64,000 nucleotides of DNA from Bacteroidaceae bacterium (GTDB taxonomy: Bacteria; Bacteroidota; Bacteroidia; Bacteroidales; Bacteroidaceae): contig JAGCLA010000046.1 in the NCBI GenBank assembly GCA_017647225.1, forward strand, positions 100,016 through 164,015, read 5' to 3'. The translations under genes were made by a program, and so were the position numbers. Shown piece after piece: positions 46,530 to 56,431 of the stretch. Positions within the stretch are counted from its first letter, which is position 1; every line of letters starts with the position of its first letter. The notes below the pieces were generated by a model, which saw only the letters and a list, made by a program, of their open reading frames with translations, searched no databases and was not told the origin of the DNA.

Positions 46530-47897
46530 ATGTACTTTACCGATTTTGATTTTGAAGACGAGATATTGGACGCTCTTGACGCAATGCGTTTCGAAGAGTG
46601 TACCCCCATACAGGAACAGACCATACAGCCCCTGCTCGACGGTCGTGACCTCATTGGTGTAGCCCAGACCGGTACAGGAAAGACCGCAGCATATCTTCTG
46701 CCCGTACTCAACAAGCTCTGCCAGGGCGGTTACCCCGAAGATGCAATAAACTGCATCATCATGGCTCCAACAAGAGAGCTTGCACAGCAGATTGACCGCC
46801 AGCTCGAAGGATTTACCTATTTCATGCCGGTATCGGGTGTTGCTGTATATGGAGGTAACGACGGACAACGCTACGAACAGGAACTACGAGGCATGGCCAA
46901 AGGCGCAGATATTATCGTAGCCACTCCGGGAAGACTTATAAGCCATATCAACCTAGGCAATATCGACCTCTCAAAGGTATCTTTTTTCATTCTTGACGAG
47001 GCCGACCGCATGCTCGACATGGGATTTTACAACGACATCATGACCATAGCCAAGCAGTTGCCGAAGAACAGACAGACAATGCTCTTTTCGGCAACAATGC
47101 CCGAAGAGATACGTCGTCTTGCAGCCAACATCCTCACAGACCCGCTACAGATAACACTTGCACTTGCGAAGCCTGCCGACGGCATAACACAGCAGGCATA
47201 TATCTGCCACGAAGGCCAAAAGCCAGGAATAATTAAAGACATCTTCAAGGACGAGAGCTGCGAGAGAGTCATTCTCTTCACATCGCGCAAGAGCAAGGTA
47301 AAGGATATATCTCTGATGCTCAAGAAACAGGGTTTCAATGTCGGCGAGATGCATAGCGACCTCAGCCAAAGTGAACGCGACGAGATAATGTTCCTTTACA
47401 AGAGCCGTAAGATAGATATAATAGTCGCGACAGATATCCTCGCACGCGGAATAGACATTGACGACATACGCATAGTCATCAACTACGATGTACCACGCGA
47501 CTGCGACGATTATATACACCGCATCGGACGTACGGCACGTGCCGGAACAAAAGGACGCGCAATAACATTCGTGTCCGAAGAAGACCAGGAATACTTCAAG
47601 CGCATAGAAAATTTCATAGAGCAGGACGTTCCAAAGATAGGAGTCCCTGCCGAGCTTGGAGAAGCACCGGCCTACAACCCCGAGAGCAAGAAAGAAAACA
47701 AAAAGGGCAAAGGGCACAACAGCCGTAGGAAAGCCCATAACGGCAAGCCGAAGAACAGGAACGGCAAGCCACAAGGAAAGAAAGACGACAAACCACAGGA
47801 AAAAAGTGGTAAGCCAAGGCACCACCGTCACCGTCGTCCAAAGAAGAACAATAACGGAGAACATAAGAACAACAGACAAAGCAATGGCAGTAATTAA
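46530..47897 (+). CDS. DEAD-box RNA helicase
   Basis: 455 residues. Motifs in order: Q motif (CTPIQEQTIQ), I AQTGTGKTA, Ia PTRELAQQ, II LDEADRML, III FSATMP, V ATDILARGID and VI HRIGRTAR. The last 75 residues are a low-complexity tail rich in Lys, Arg, Asn and Gly, likely for RNA binding, as in RhlE-type enzymes. It unwinds short RNA duplexes, for example in ribosome assembly. The end overlaps the carbonic anhydrase start by 14 nt. Confidence 0.95.
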   Translation: MYFTDFDFEDEILDALDAMRFEECTPIQEQTIQPLLDGRDLIGVAQTGTGKTAAYLLPVLNKLCQGGYPEDAINCIIMAPTRELAQQIDRQLEGFTYFMPVSGVAVYGGNDGQRYEQELRGMAKGADIIVATPGRLISHINLGNIDLSKVSFFILDEADRMLDMGFYNDIMTIAKQLPKNRQTMLFSATMPEEIRRLAANILTDPLQITLALAKPADGITQQAYICHEGQKPGIIKDIFKDESCERVILFTSRKSKVKDISLMLKKQGFNVGEMHSDLSQSERDEIMFLYKSRKIDIIVATDILARGIDIDDIRIVINYDVPRDCDDYIHRIGRTARAGTKGRAITFVSEEDQEYFKRIENFIEQDVPKIGVPAELGEAPAYNPESKKENKKGKGHNSRRKAHNGKPKNRNGKPQGKKDDKPQEKSGKPRHHRHRRPKKNNNGEHKNNRQSNGSN

Positions 47898-48417
47898 AGA
47901 GCTACGCGGTTTTACCCCCCGGATAGGCGACAACTGTTTCCTTGCAGAAACGGCAGCTATAATAGGCGATGTCACAATGGGCGACAACTGTTCCATCTGG
48001 TATGGTACTGTGCTCAGGGGCGACGTAAACACCATAACCATTGGCAACAACGTGAACATACAGGACGGAGCAGTAGTACATACCCTCTACCAGCGTTCAA
48101 AGACCATTATCGGAGATAATGTATCTATAGGCCACAACGCAACCATACATGGAGCTATTATCGAGGATAGTTGCCTTATAGGTATGGGAGCCACAGTGCT
48201 TGACAACGCCGTTGTTGAGAGCGGAGCAATTGTTGCAGCCAATGCACTTGTAACGTCAGGCATGCGTGTAGAGAGTGGATTTATCTACGCAGGCGTACCT
48301 GCAAAGAAGATAAAAGAGGTAAGCAAAGAACAACAGGAAGAGATTATCCAACGTATTGCGAACGATTATATAATGTACGCCTCGTGGTACAGGGAGGATG
48401 TGAAAACGGAAAACTGA
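47884..48417 (+). CDS. Gamma-carbonic anhydrase family protein
   Basis: 177 residues from ATG at 47884; a longer frame exists only inside the helicase gene. A left-handed beta-helix of hexapeptide turns (IGDVTMGDNCSIWYGTVLRG...) with three metal-ligand-type histidines: VVHTL, IGHNA and TIHGA. These correspond to the zinc trio of gamma-carbonic anhydrases. Many relatives, such as YrdA, have no proven hydratase activity. Its 3' end runs into a repeat tract. Confidence 0.9.
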   Translation: MAVIKELRGFTPRIGDNCFLAETAAIIGDVTMGDNCSIWYGTVLRGDVNTITIGNNVNIQDGAVVHTLYQRSKTIIGDNVSIGHNATIHGAIIEDSCLIGMGATVLDNAVVESGAIVAANALVTSGMRVESGFIYAGVPAKKIKEVSKEQQEEIIQRIANDYIMYASWYREDVKTEN

Positions 48418-48682
48418 GATGTGAAAACTGAAATGTGAGAACGGAGAACGGAAAGCTTGTGCAAGCGAGTGGGTGAAAATTTATTTTCACACGCAACGAG
48501 TGTAGCCAAGGTTGCACGAAGTGAAAACGGAAAACGGAGAACGGAAAACGGAGAACGGAAAACGAAATTCGTTAATCGCTAATCGTTAATCGTTAATCGT
48601 TAAACGTTAATCGCTAATCGTTAATCGCTAATCGTTAATCGTTAATCGCTAAACTCTAAACTCTAAACTCTAAACTAAATAC
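48418..48682. repeat. Heptamer tandem tract with one REP-like unit
   Basis: From 48414 the sequence runs in 7-base words: AAAACTG, AGATGTG, AGAACGG. A single REP-like unit (48456-48530) matches the 11-kb tandem units almost exactly. More AAAACGG/AGAACGG words follow. From 48571 to 48675 there are 15 near-perfect heptamers: GTTAATC or GCTAATC, then GTTAAAC, GCTAAAC and TCTAAAC. The tract ends 15-20 nt before the DPP IV start and may include its leader. Confidence 0.85.
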
Positions 48683-48696
48683 TAAAACAAAATACC

Positions 48697-50898
48697 ATGA
48701 AACATCTATTTTCATTCTTAATTACATTGAGTATGGCCGTTTCAGCCTTTGCAGGCAAGAACGTTACACTACGCGATGTAATGTACGGTGGCTATTGGCC
48801 ACAGACCTATGCGGCAATCAAGCCTATGGCCGACGGAGAGCACTTTGCACGTATCAGTGACGACCGCACTATGATTCTCAAAGGCTCATTCAAGAACGGA
48901 GCAATTGTCGATACCCTGTTCAATGCAGCTACAGCACGTGGTTTCAACGAAAAGCGCATCGACGGCTATGAGTTTTCACCAAACGAGAAACTTATCCTTT
49001 TGCAGACAAAGACAATAGGAATCTACCGTAATTCCTACACTGCCGAGCACTACATCTTCGACCGCAAGAACAACAAAGTAGAGCCACTGTCTGAGAACGG
49101 CGCACAGCAGGTGCCAAAGTTCTCACCCGACGGTACAATGATAGCCTTTGTACGTAACAACAACATATTTCTTGTAAAACTCCTGTTCGACAATCACGAG
49201 TCACAGGTAACCACTGACGGCGAATATGGCAAGATCATCAACGGTATCCCCGACTGGGTAAACGAAGAGGAGTTCATGACCAACTGCTCATACGACTTCA
49301 GTGCCGACAGCAAGGTCATTGCATATATCAAGTACGACGAAAGCAATGTAATGATGTACGACATGCCTATGTATACCACAGGTAGCGACAACGCAGCATA
49401 CGATAATTTCTGCAAGCCATACAGCTTCAAGTACCCCGTTGCCGGTGCCGACAACTCAAAAATTTCGGTACACTCGTTCGACATCAAGAGCAAGGTAACA
49501 CGCAAGCTCAATGTAAACATACCCGAAGAGGGATACATTCCACGCATCAAGTTCACAAAGAACCCCGACATGCTTGCAGTCCTCACCCTAAACCGTCACC
49601 AGAGCGTGCTGGAGATACAGGCTGTGAACCCGCTATCGGGCATAAGCAGAACAATCATGCGCGAAGAGAGCGACACCTATCTCAACGAACACACATACGC
49701 AAGCATAGAGTTCCTTGACAAGCATTTCGTTTTCCAGAGCGAGAGAAGCGGCTACAACCACCTCTACCTCTACACCCTCAATGGCGAGCTTGTACGTCCT
49801 ATCACATCGGGAGAGTACGAAGTAAAGCAGTTCTACGGTTGGGACAGCCAGAAGAACGAATACTACTATTCAAGCAACGAAGGCAGCCCCTTGCGCGAAC
49901 ATATATATAAGGTAAACGCAAAAGGCAAGAAGACTAAGCTAACAGCCAACGAAGGAACAAACAAGGCTGTGTTCAGTGCCGGAATGAAATACTTCATCAA
50001 CACCCATTCAAGCATCAACACCCCACACGTTGTAACCACAAACAGCAACAATGGCAAGACAATAAAGACACTCATCGACAACAGCAACCTCAAGCAGCGT
50101 CTTGCCGAGTTCGACATGCCTACAAAAGAGTTCTTCAGCTTCACCACCAGCGATGGCGTAGAGCTTAACGGCTGGATGGTAAAGCCATACGATTTCGACG
50201 AGACAAAGAAATACCCAGTAGTGATGTTCCAGTACAGCGGTCCTTATTCACAGCAAGTAAACGACAGCTGGTACACAGGAAACTACGGAAACGCGATGTT
50301 CGAGAGCTACATGGCTTGCGAGGGATTCATCATGGTATGCGTTGACGGTCGCGGTACAGGCGGTCGCGGTACAGAGTTCGGCAAATGTACCTACCTAAAG
50401 ATTGGACAATACGAGCCGGGCGACCAGGTCGAGACAGCCAAATATCTTGGTACACTCCCATATGTTGACAAGGAGAACATCGGTATTTGGGGTTGGAGCT
50501 TCGGCGGTTACAACACCATAATGTCAATGAGCCAGCCCGACGCAGTGTTCAAAGCCGGTGTAGCCGTTGCTGCACCAACCGACTGGCGTTTCTATGACAC
50601 CATATACACCGAGCGTTACATGCGTACACCCAAAGAGAACAAGGAGGGTTACGACCAAGGTTCAGCCATTGTAAACGCAAGCAAGCTAAACGGCAAACTG
50701 TTGCTCGTTCACGGCACAGCCGACGACAACGTACACTTGCGTAACATGATACGTTACATACACGCCTTGACACAGGCAAACAAAAAGTTCGAAACAGCAC
50801 TCTACCCCGACAGCAACCACAGCATCTATTATGGTAACAACACACGCTATCACCTGTTCGAACGAATCGCAGAATTCTTTAAGGAGAATTTGAAATAA
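48697..50898 (+). CDS. Dipeptidyl peptidase IV (S9B family)
   Basis: 733 residues. Signal peptide (1-19, ending AFA). An eight-bladed beta-propeller (about 40-480) carries VNEEEF, the paired glutamates that bind the substrate amino terminus in DPP IV. The alpha/beta hydrolase domain has Ser601 in GWSFGGYN, Asp676 in GTADDN and His708 in SNHSIY. It removes X-Pro or X-Ala dipeptides from peptides in the periplasm or outside. Ends at a strong terminator. Confidence 0.95.
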   Translation: MKHLFSFLITLSMAVSAFAGKNVTLRDVMYGGYWPQTYAAIKPMADGEHFARISDDRTMILKGSFKNGAIVDTLFNAATARGFNEKRIDGYEFSPNEKLILLQTKTIGIYRNSYTAEHYIFDRKNNKVEPLSENGAQQVPKFSPDGTMIAFVRNNNIFLVKLLFDNHESQVTTDGEYGKIINGIPDWVNEEEFMTNCSYDFSADSKVIAYIKYDESNVMMYDMPMYTTGSDNAAYDNFCKPYSFKYPVAGADNSKISVHSFDIKSKVTRKLNVNIPEEGYIPRIKFTKNPDMLAVLTLNRHQSVLEIQAVNPLSGISRTIMREESDTYLNEHTYASIEFLDKHFVFQSERSGYNHLYLYTLNGELVRPITSGEYEVKQFYGWDSQKNEYYYSSNEGSPLREHIYKVNAKGKKTKLTANEGTNKAVFSAGMKYFINTHSSINTPHVVTTNSNNGKTIKTLIDNSNLKQRLAEFDMPTKEFFSFTTSDGVELNGWMVKPYDFDETKKYPVVMFQYSGPYSQQVNDSWYTGNYGNAMFESYMACEGFIMVCVDGRGTGGRGTEFGKCTYLKIGQYEPGDQVETAKYLGTLPYVDKENIGIWGWSFGGYNTIMSMSQPDAVFKAGVAVAAPTDWRFYDTIYTERYMRTPKENKEGYDQGSAIVNASKLNGKLLLVHGTADDNVHLRNMIRYIHALTQANKKFETALYPDSNHSIYYGNNTRYHLFERIAEFFKENLK

Positions 50899-50918
50899 GA
50901 ATTACCGAAAACAGATGG

Positions 50919-50947
50919 TTAGGAGGCACAAATTTTGTGCCTCCTAA
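50919..50947 (+). terminator. DPP IV gene terminator
   Basis: 29-nt near-perfect palindrome with arms TTAGGAGGCACAAA and TTTGTGCCTCCTAA, followed by TTTTATTT. Confidence 0.85.
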
Positions 50948-51020
50948 TTTTATTTAATTCACTTTCTTACGATTTTTTAATACTTTGGCACGGTTTTTGC
51001 AATAAATCTTATGTAAAAAT

Positions 51021-51054
51021 ATTGTTCGCGTAAAGGATTCGTGTTATATCTTCG
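51021..51054 (+). promoter_or_regulatory. Probable clpC promoter
   Basis: ATTG at 51021-51024 and TATCTTCG at 51047-51054, a TAnnTTTG variant, spacer 22 nt. Leader to the ATG at 51118 is about 60 nt. Confidence 0.45.
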
Positions 51055-51117
51055 CAATCAGTTACGAAAGTAGTCTTACTACGAAGAACAGAGAATGATT
51101 ATTTAGGGAGAAGAATT

Positions 51118-53646
51118 ATGAGCAATGAATTTTCGCAGAGAATGTCGGAGATACTGTCGTTGAGCAAGGAGGAGGCAACACGCCTGCGTAGCAACAGCAT
51201 CAAACCCGAACATCTGCTTTTGGGAATAATTAGAAAAGGTAAAGGGTGTGCACTCGACATACTCAACAGCCTCAATGTAAACATACAGAGCATGAAAGAG
51301 GCTTTGGAAAGCAGGAGCAGCGATGGTCCTGTTGCCGACCTGCCATACAACACCAATATAGAAATGAGTCTGAGCACAGCAAGAATTTTGCGTTTCACGA
51401 CACTCGAAGCACGTTCTTTCAAGAGTGTTGCCGACACCGAGCATCTTCTGTTGGGTATTCTCAAAGAGAAGAACAACCTTGCTGCAGAGATATTGGAAGA
51501 ACACAATGTAACATATCCACAGGTTTTTGATGCTGTAAAGGAGAAGAAGCCCGACATGAACGAAGGCGTCACCGACGGTTTCGGTTTCACCGACCACGAT
51601 GACGACGACGAGGCACTACCCTCAAACAACAACGACAACAACAGCCAGCGTGCCTATGCCGGCACACAACAGCCTAAATCGTCGAACGACACACCTGTAC
51701 TCGACAACTTTGGTGTGGACATGACAAAGGCCGCAAGCGAGGGCAAGCTCGACCCTGTTGTAGGACGTGAGAAGGAGATTGAACGTATCTCGCAGATTCT
51801 GAGCCGTCGCAAAAAGAACAATCCTATACTTATAGGCGAGCCGGGCGTGGGTAAGTCGGCAATCGTAGAAGGCCTTGCACAGCGCATTGTTGAACGCAAG
51901 ACCTCACGCATACTTTTCAACAAGCGTATCATCGCACTTGACATGACTGCCGTTGTGGCAGGAACAAAGTATCGCGGACAGTTCGAGGAACGTCTTCGTG
52001 CTATAATCACAGAGCTTGAGAACAACCCCGACATAATAATTTTCATCGATGAGATACATACCATTGTCGGAGCAGGCTCAACACCGGGCTCAATGGACGC
52101 TGCAAACATACTGAAACCGGCACTTGCACGTGGCGAGATACAATGTATCGGTGCAACAACCGTAGATGAATACCGCAAGACAATTGAAAAGGACGGAGCT
52201 TTGGAACGTCGTTTCCAGAAGGTTCTTGTTGAACCGACTTCGGCCGAAGACACCTATGTCATACTGAAGAACATTAAGGAGAGATACGAAGACCACCATA
52301 ATGTAACATACACCGACGAGGCATTGCTCGCGTGTGTCAAATTGACAGACCGTTACATTACCGACCGTTGTTTCCCCGACAAGGCAATCGATGCAATGGA
52401 CGAGGTGGGTGCCCGTATGCATATAAGCAACATCACCGTTCCAAAGGAGATTGAGGAGCAGGAGAAACTTATCGACAAGATAAACGGCGAGAAGAACGAC
52501 GCTGTAAAACGTCAGGACTTTGAGAGTGCAGCCAACCTTCGCGACAAGGAAAAGACATTGCAGGCCGAACTTGCCAAGATGAAGGAAGAGTGGGAAAAGA
52601 GCCTCGTAGAGAGCCGTCAGACAGTTGGCGAAGAAGAGGTGGCACGTGTCGTATCAATGATTTCGGGCGTTCCTATGCAACGTATGCAACAGGACGAATG
52701 GGTACGTCTGAAAGGCATGCGTCAGGAGCTTACAAGCAAAGTTATAGCACAGGACAACGCAATAGAGAAGCTCACAAAAGCCATTCAGCGTAGCCGTGTG
52801 GGATTGCAGAACCCCAACAAGCCAATAGGCACATTCATGTTCCTTGGCCCTACAGGTGTGGGTAAGACACTGCTTGCAAAAGAACTTGCGAAGTTCATGT
52901 TCGGAACAGCCGACGCACTTATACGCATAGACATGAGCGAATACATGGAGAAATTCACCGTCTCGCGTCTTGTGGGAGCACCTCCGGGGTATGTAGGCTA
53001 CGAGGAAGGCGGCCAGCTCACCGAGCGTGTACGCCGTCGTCCCTACTCCATTGTCCTGCTCGACGAGATAGAGAAGGCACACACCGACGTGTTCAACCTC
53101 TTGTTGCAGGTTATGGACGAAGGTCGCTTGACCGACAGCTACGGACGCACCGTAGATTTCCGCAACACCGTAATAATAATGACCTCAAATGTAGGAACAC
53201 GCGAGTTGAAGGACTTCGGCGCAGGCATAGGCTTTGCAAAGGACGAACGTGCCGGCGACAAGAAGTATTCACGCGATGTGATACAGAAGGCACTCAACAA
53301 ACGCTTTGCGCCCGAGTTCCTAAACCGTGTTGATGAGATAATCAACTTCGACCAGCTCGACAAGAATGCCATAATAGAGATTGTCGATTTGGAATTGCGA
53401 CAGATTGTCAAGCGTATCACAGAGCTTGGTTACAGCATAGAGCTGACAGCCAACGCCAAGGATTTCCTTGCCAATAAAGGCTACGACATTCAGTACGGCG
53501 CACGTCCGTTGAAACGCGCCTTGCAGAACTATGTCGAAGATGAAATTTCAGAATTACTGCTCGATGGAGCATTGCATACAGGCGACATAATAACCGTTGA
53601 CGCCGAAAGCAACAACGAAAAACTGAAATTCGAAGTAAAGAGATAA
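51118..53646 (+). CDS. clpC: ATP-dependent Clp protease ATPase subunit ClpC
   Basis: 842 residues, full length. N-terminal Clp_N repeats (about 1-150), then a linker with a D/N run, AAA module 1 with Walker A GEPGVGKSA and FIDEIHTIVG, a middle UVR-like coiled coil (KRQDFESAANLRDKEKTLQ), and AAA module 2 with Walker A GPTGVGKTLLA and the C-terminal D2-small domain. It unfolds proteins and hands them to ClpP. No clpP in the window. Probably heat- or stress-responsive from its own promoter. Confidence 0.96.
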   Translation: MSNEFSQRMSEILSLSKEEATRLRSNSIKPEHLLLGIIRKGKGCALDILNSLNVNIQSMKEALESRSSDGPVADLPYNTNIEMSLSTARILRFTTLEARSFKSVADTEHLLLGILKEKNNLAAEILEEHNVTYPQVFDAVKEKKPDMNEGVTDGFGFTDHDDDDEALPSNNNDNNSQRAYAGTQQPKSSNDTPVLDNFGVDMTKAASEGKLDPVVGREKEIERISQILSRRKKNNPILIGEPGVGKSAIVEGLAQRIVERKTSRILFNKRIIALDMTAVVAGTKYRGQFEERLRAIITELENNPDIIIFIDEIHTIVGAGSTPGSMDAANILKPALARGEIQCIGATTVDEYRKTIEKDGALERRFQKVLVEPTSAEDTYVILKNIKERYEDHHNVTYTDEALLACVKLTDRYITDRCFPDKAIDAMDEVGARMHISNITVPKEIEEQEKLIDKINGEKNDAVKRQDFESAANLRDKEKTLQAELAKMKEEWEKSLVESRQTVGEEEVARVVSMISGVPMQRMQQDEWVRLKGMRQELTSKVIAQDNAIEKLTKAIQRSRVGLQNPNKPIGTFMFLGPTGVGKTLLAKELAKFMFGTADALIRIDMSEYMEKFTVSRLVGAPPGYVGYEEGGQLTERVRRRPYSIVLLDEIEKAHTDVFNLLLQVMDEGRLTDSYGRTVDFRNTVIIMTSNVGTRELKDFGAGIGFAKDERAGDKKYSRDVIQKALNKRFAPEFLNRVDEIINFDQLDKNAIIEIVDLELRQIVKRITELGYSIELTANAKDFLANKGYDIQYGARPLKRALQNYVEDEISELLLDGALHTGDIITVDAESNNEKLKFEVKR

Positions 53647-53651
53647 CATAG

Positions 53652-53681
53652 AAGAAGGATAGCTGATAGGCTATCCTTCTT
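53652..53681 (+). terminator. clpC terminator
   Basis: Arms AAGAAGGATAGC (53652-53663) and GCTATCCTTCTT (53670-53681), followed by TGTT. Confidence 0.8.
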
Positions 53682-53721
53682 TGTTATAAATAATGCGTGC
53701 CTAACAAAAATCATTAAGGTA

Positions 53722-53837
53722 CGGATAAAAAGGTACAGGACAAGGCTTGAGAAGTTTTTTGATGTGCGGAGTTTAGTATTCCTAAATGACTCACATCAAA
53801 AACAAGCGTAACGCAGTAATGGGCTTTTTAGCCTCCG
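53722..53837. repeat. Large hairpin repeat, copy 1
   Basis: Outer pairing CGGA-TAAAAAG (53722-53732) with CTTTTTA and TCCG (53824-53837). Inside, arms TTTTTGATGTG and CACATCAAAAA around GAGTTTAG/CTAAATGACTC, flanked by GGCTTG and CAAGCG. Copy 2 follows after 7 nt with the same core. Confidence 0.8.
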
Positions 53838-53844
53838 CTGTAAA

Positions 53845-53972
53845 ATAATGAGTGAATAAAAAGATGCAGTGCAAGGCTTGCGAAGTTTTTGATGCGGGGA
53901 GTTTAGTTAGCCTAAATGACTCACATCAAAAACAAGCGTAACACAGCAATGCGCTTTTTAGTCACTCATTAT
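53845..53972. repeat. Large hairpin repeat, copy 2
   Basis: Outer stem ATAATGAGTGA (53845-53855) with TCACTCATTAT (53962-53972), and TAAAAAG with CTTTTTA next to it. Inner core GATGCG...CACATCAAAAA with the same GAGTTTAG/CTAAATGACTC tip. The outer arms differ from copy 1 but still pair. Between here and htpG (53973-54081) no gene is seen. Confidence 0.8.
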
Positions 53973-54081
53973 CTGCCATTTTGGCAGTATAAGAACAACT
54001 GGCATTTTTTTTGTTTTATATTATGGTGTGTGGTCTATTACACAACATACCAAAATGCTAACAAACAAAAAACTTTATAAT

Positions 54082-56130
54082 ATGCAAAAAGGAAACATTG
54101 GTGTAACCACCGAAAACATTTTCCCTGTAATCAAGAAATTCTTGTACAGCGACCACGAGATTTTTCTCCGCGAAATTGTGTCAAACGCCATTGATGCGAC
54201 ACAGAAGTTGAAGACACTTTACGAGAAAGGCGAGTTCAAGGGCGAGCTCGGCACACCAAGAGTAAAGGTAACACTCGGCAGTGACACAATCACAGTCAGC
54301 GACAACGGTATAGGCCTTACAGCTGAAGAGATTGAGAAATACATTAACCAGATTGCCTTGTCAGGTGCAACAGACTTCCTCGAGAAATACAAGGACAGCG
54401 CAAACAACATTATCGGACACTTTGGTCTTGGATTCTATTCGGCGTTCATGGTATCGAAGAAGGTTGAGATTGTAACCAAATCATACCGCGACGGAGCGCA
54501 GGCTGTAAAATGGAGCTGCGATGGTAGCCCCGAATATACTCTCGAAGAGGTAGAAAAGGCAGAGCGCGGTACCGACATCATCATGTATATTGACGAGGAG
54601 AGCAAAGAGTTCTTGAGCGAAAGCCGTATAAGCGGTATCCTTAACAAATACTGCCGTTTCTTGCCTGTAGAGATAGCATTCGGCAAGAAAAAGGAGTGGA
54701 AAGACGGAAAGCAAATTGACACTGACGAGGACAACATAATCAACGACACCACACCGCTGTGGACACGCAAGCCAAGCGAGTTGAAAGACGAGGATTACAA
54801 GGAGTTCTACCGCAAGCTCTACCCCATGAGCGACGAGCCATTGTTTTGGATACACCTCAATGTCGATTTCCCATTCCACCTGACAGGTGTGCTATACTTT
54901 CCCAAGGTAAAGAGCAATCTTGAGCTACAAAAGAACAAGATATTGCTGTTCTGCAACCAGGTATATGTAACAGATGAGGTTCAGGGCATTGTACCCGACT
55001 TCCTCACACTTATGCACGGAGTAATTGACTCGCCCGACATTCCGTTGAACGTGTCACGTTCATACTTGCAGAGCGACTCAAACGTAAAGAAAATTTCGAC
55101 ATATATTTCAAAGAAAGTGTCAGACCGTCTGCAACAGATTTTCAAGAACGACCGCAAGGAGTTCGAGGAGAAATGGAACGACCTTAAGATATTCATTCAT
55201 TACGGAATGCTCACCGAAGAGGATTTCTACGACAAGGCAAGCAAGTTCGCACTGTTGCAGGATACCGACGGCAAGAAATACACATACGAGGAATATAAGA
55301 CACTCGTAAGTGCAGAACAGACCGACAAGGAAGGCAACATCATTTACCTCTATTCAAACGACAAGGAGAAAGAGTTCGGCTTCATCGACAACGCCAAGAG
55401 CAAAGGCTACAACGTGTTGCAGATGGACGGTCAGCTCGACGTGGCACTTATAAGCCTTCTTGAGCGCAAATTCGAGAAGACACGTTTCACACGCGTTGAC
55501 AGCGACACAGTAGAGAACCTCATCGTAAAAGAAGAGCACAAGGGAAGCATACTTGCCGAAGCAAAGCGCGAGGTGCTTACAGGAGTGTTCGAGAGCCAGC
55601 TACCAAAGATGGACAAGAAAGAGTTCTACGTACAGACACAGGCTATGGGCGAGAACGGTGCGCCGGTAATGATTACACAGGCCGAATATATGCGTCGTAT
55701 GAAGGACATGGCAGCAATACAGCCGGGAATGTCATTCTATGGCGACATGCCCGACATGTTCAACCTGTTGCTCAACGAGGAACACCCGCTAATCAAGCGC
55801 ATACTTGAGAACGCCGAGACAGCATGTGCCGGCAAGCTGCAGCCGATAGACGAGAAGAAGGCAGCACTCGAGAGCCGCAGAAAAGAGCTGTACGATGCAC
55901 GTCAGAGCAAGAAAGAGGACGAAGTTCCACAGAGCGAAAAAGACGAATTGTTCGAGATAGAGAAGGATATCACAGCAGCCAAGAGCGAGAAAGAGGGAAT
56001 CCTTGCCGAATATGCAGCAAACGACAACACCGTAAAACAGCTTATCGACATTACTCTATTGCAGAACAATATGCTCACAGGCGAAGCCTTGAACAACTTT
56101 GTAAAGCGCAGTATCGAGTTGATGAAATAA
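54082..56130 (+). CDS. htpG: Chaperone HtpG (Hsp90)
   Basis: 682 residues from ATG at 54082 (MQKGNIGVT); an upstream in-frame start at 54028 would add 18 unusual residues. The GHKL ATPase domain is intact: FLREIVSNAIDA, DNGIGL and GHFGLGFYSAF. The middle domain (PLWTRKPSEL, GVIDSPDIPLNVSRSYLQ) and the C-terminal dimer domain follow. Length is slightly above the E. coli protein. It remodels client proteins under stress. A hairpin about 80 nt past the stop may end the transcript. Confidence 0.96.
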   Translation: MQKGNIGVTTENIFPVIKKFLYSDHEIFLREIVSNAIDATQKLKTLYEKGEFKGELGTPRVKVTLGSDTITVSDNGIGLTAEEIEKYINQIALSGATDFLEKYKDSANNIIGHFGLGFYSAFMVSKKVEIVTKSYRDGAQAVKWSCDGSPEYTLEEVEKAERGTDIIMYIDEESKEFLSESRISGILNKYCRFLPVEIAFGKKKEWKDGKQIDTDEDNIINDTTPLWTRKPSELKDEDYKEFYRKLYPMSDEPLFWIHLNVDFPFHLTGVLYFPKVKSNLELQKNKILLFCNQVYVTDEVQGIVPDFLTLMHGVIDSPDIPLNVSRSYLQSDSNVKKISTYISKKVSDRLQQIFKNDRKEFEEKWNDLKIFIHYGMLTEEDFYDKASKFALLQDTDGKKYTYEEYKTLVSAEQTDKEGNIIYLYSNDKEKEFGFIDNAKSKGYNVLQMDGQLDVALISLLERKFEKTRFTRVDSDTVENLIVKEEHKGSILAEAKREVLTGVFESQLPKMDKKEFYVQTQAMGENGAPVMITQAEYMRRMKDMAAIQPGMSFYGDMPDMFNLLLNEEHPLIKRILENAETACAGKLQPIDEKKAALESRRKELYDARQSKKEDEVPQSEKDELFEIEKDITAAKSEKEGILAEYAANDNTVKQLIDITLLQNNMLTGEALNNFVKRSIELMK

Positions 56131-56431
56131 TGCGTTGCATTATTCGACAAAACGGTCAAAAGCACTGAAATCGAGCATCTTCCAGAGATGCATTGTGAAT
56201 AGACAATGGTGGCGTATGAAGAAACTACACAGTTTCCTACATACGCTACTTTTGTTTATTATTAATCGGAAATATATAGTTTAGTATTAAAAGGTTATGG
56301 AAAAGTTTGAGTTGCATTACCTCTTATAGTTGGAACAAAATTATTTCCGATCAGCTTTGAGAATTTGTGTAACAATTCACTAATTTTTAGTATATTTGCT
56401 TATTAGTTTTTAACATCAAGTCAAAATAGTC
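56131..56431. other. Intergenic region after htpG
   Basis: 301 nt. A hairpin at 56213-56245 (arms CGTATG and CATACG, with GAAACT and AGTTTC inside) followed by TTTTGTTTATT is a likely htpG terminator. TATATTTG at 56391-56398 with TTTG at 56364-56367 (spacer 23 nt, rather long) may be a promoter for the next gene. Confidence 0.5.

Noticed and set aside
47656-47883. Longer N terminus for the carbonic anhydrase gene
   Set aside because: It would lie entirely inside the helicase coding region in another frame and encodes low-complexity basic sequence without family resemblance.
48571-48675. Telomere-like end because of heptamer repeats
   Set aside because: Words are mixed and the tract lies inside a continuous chromosome between two ordinary genes.
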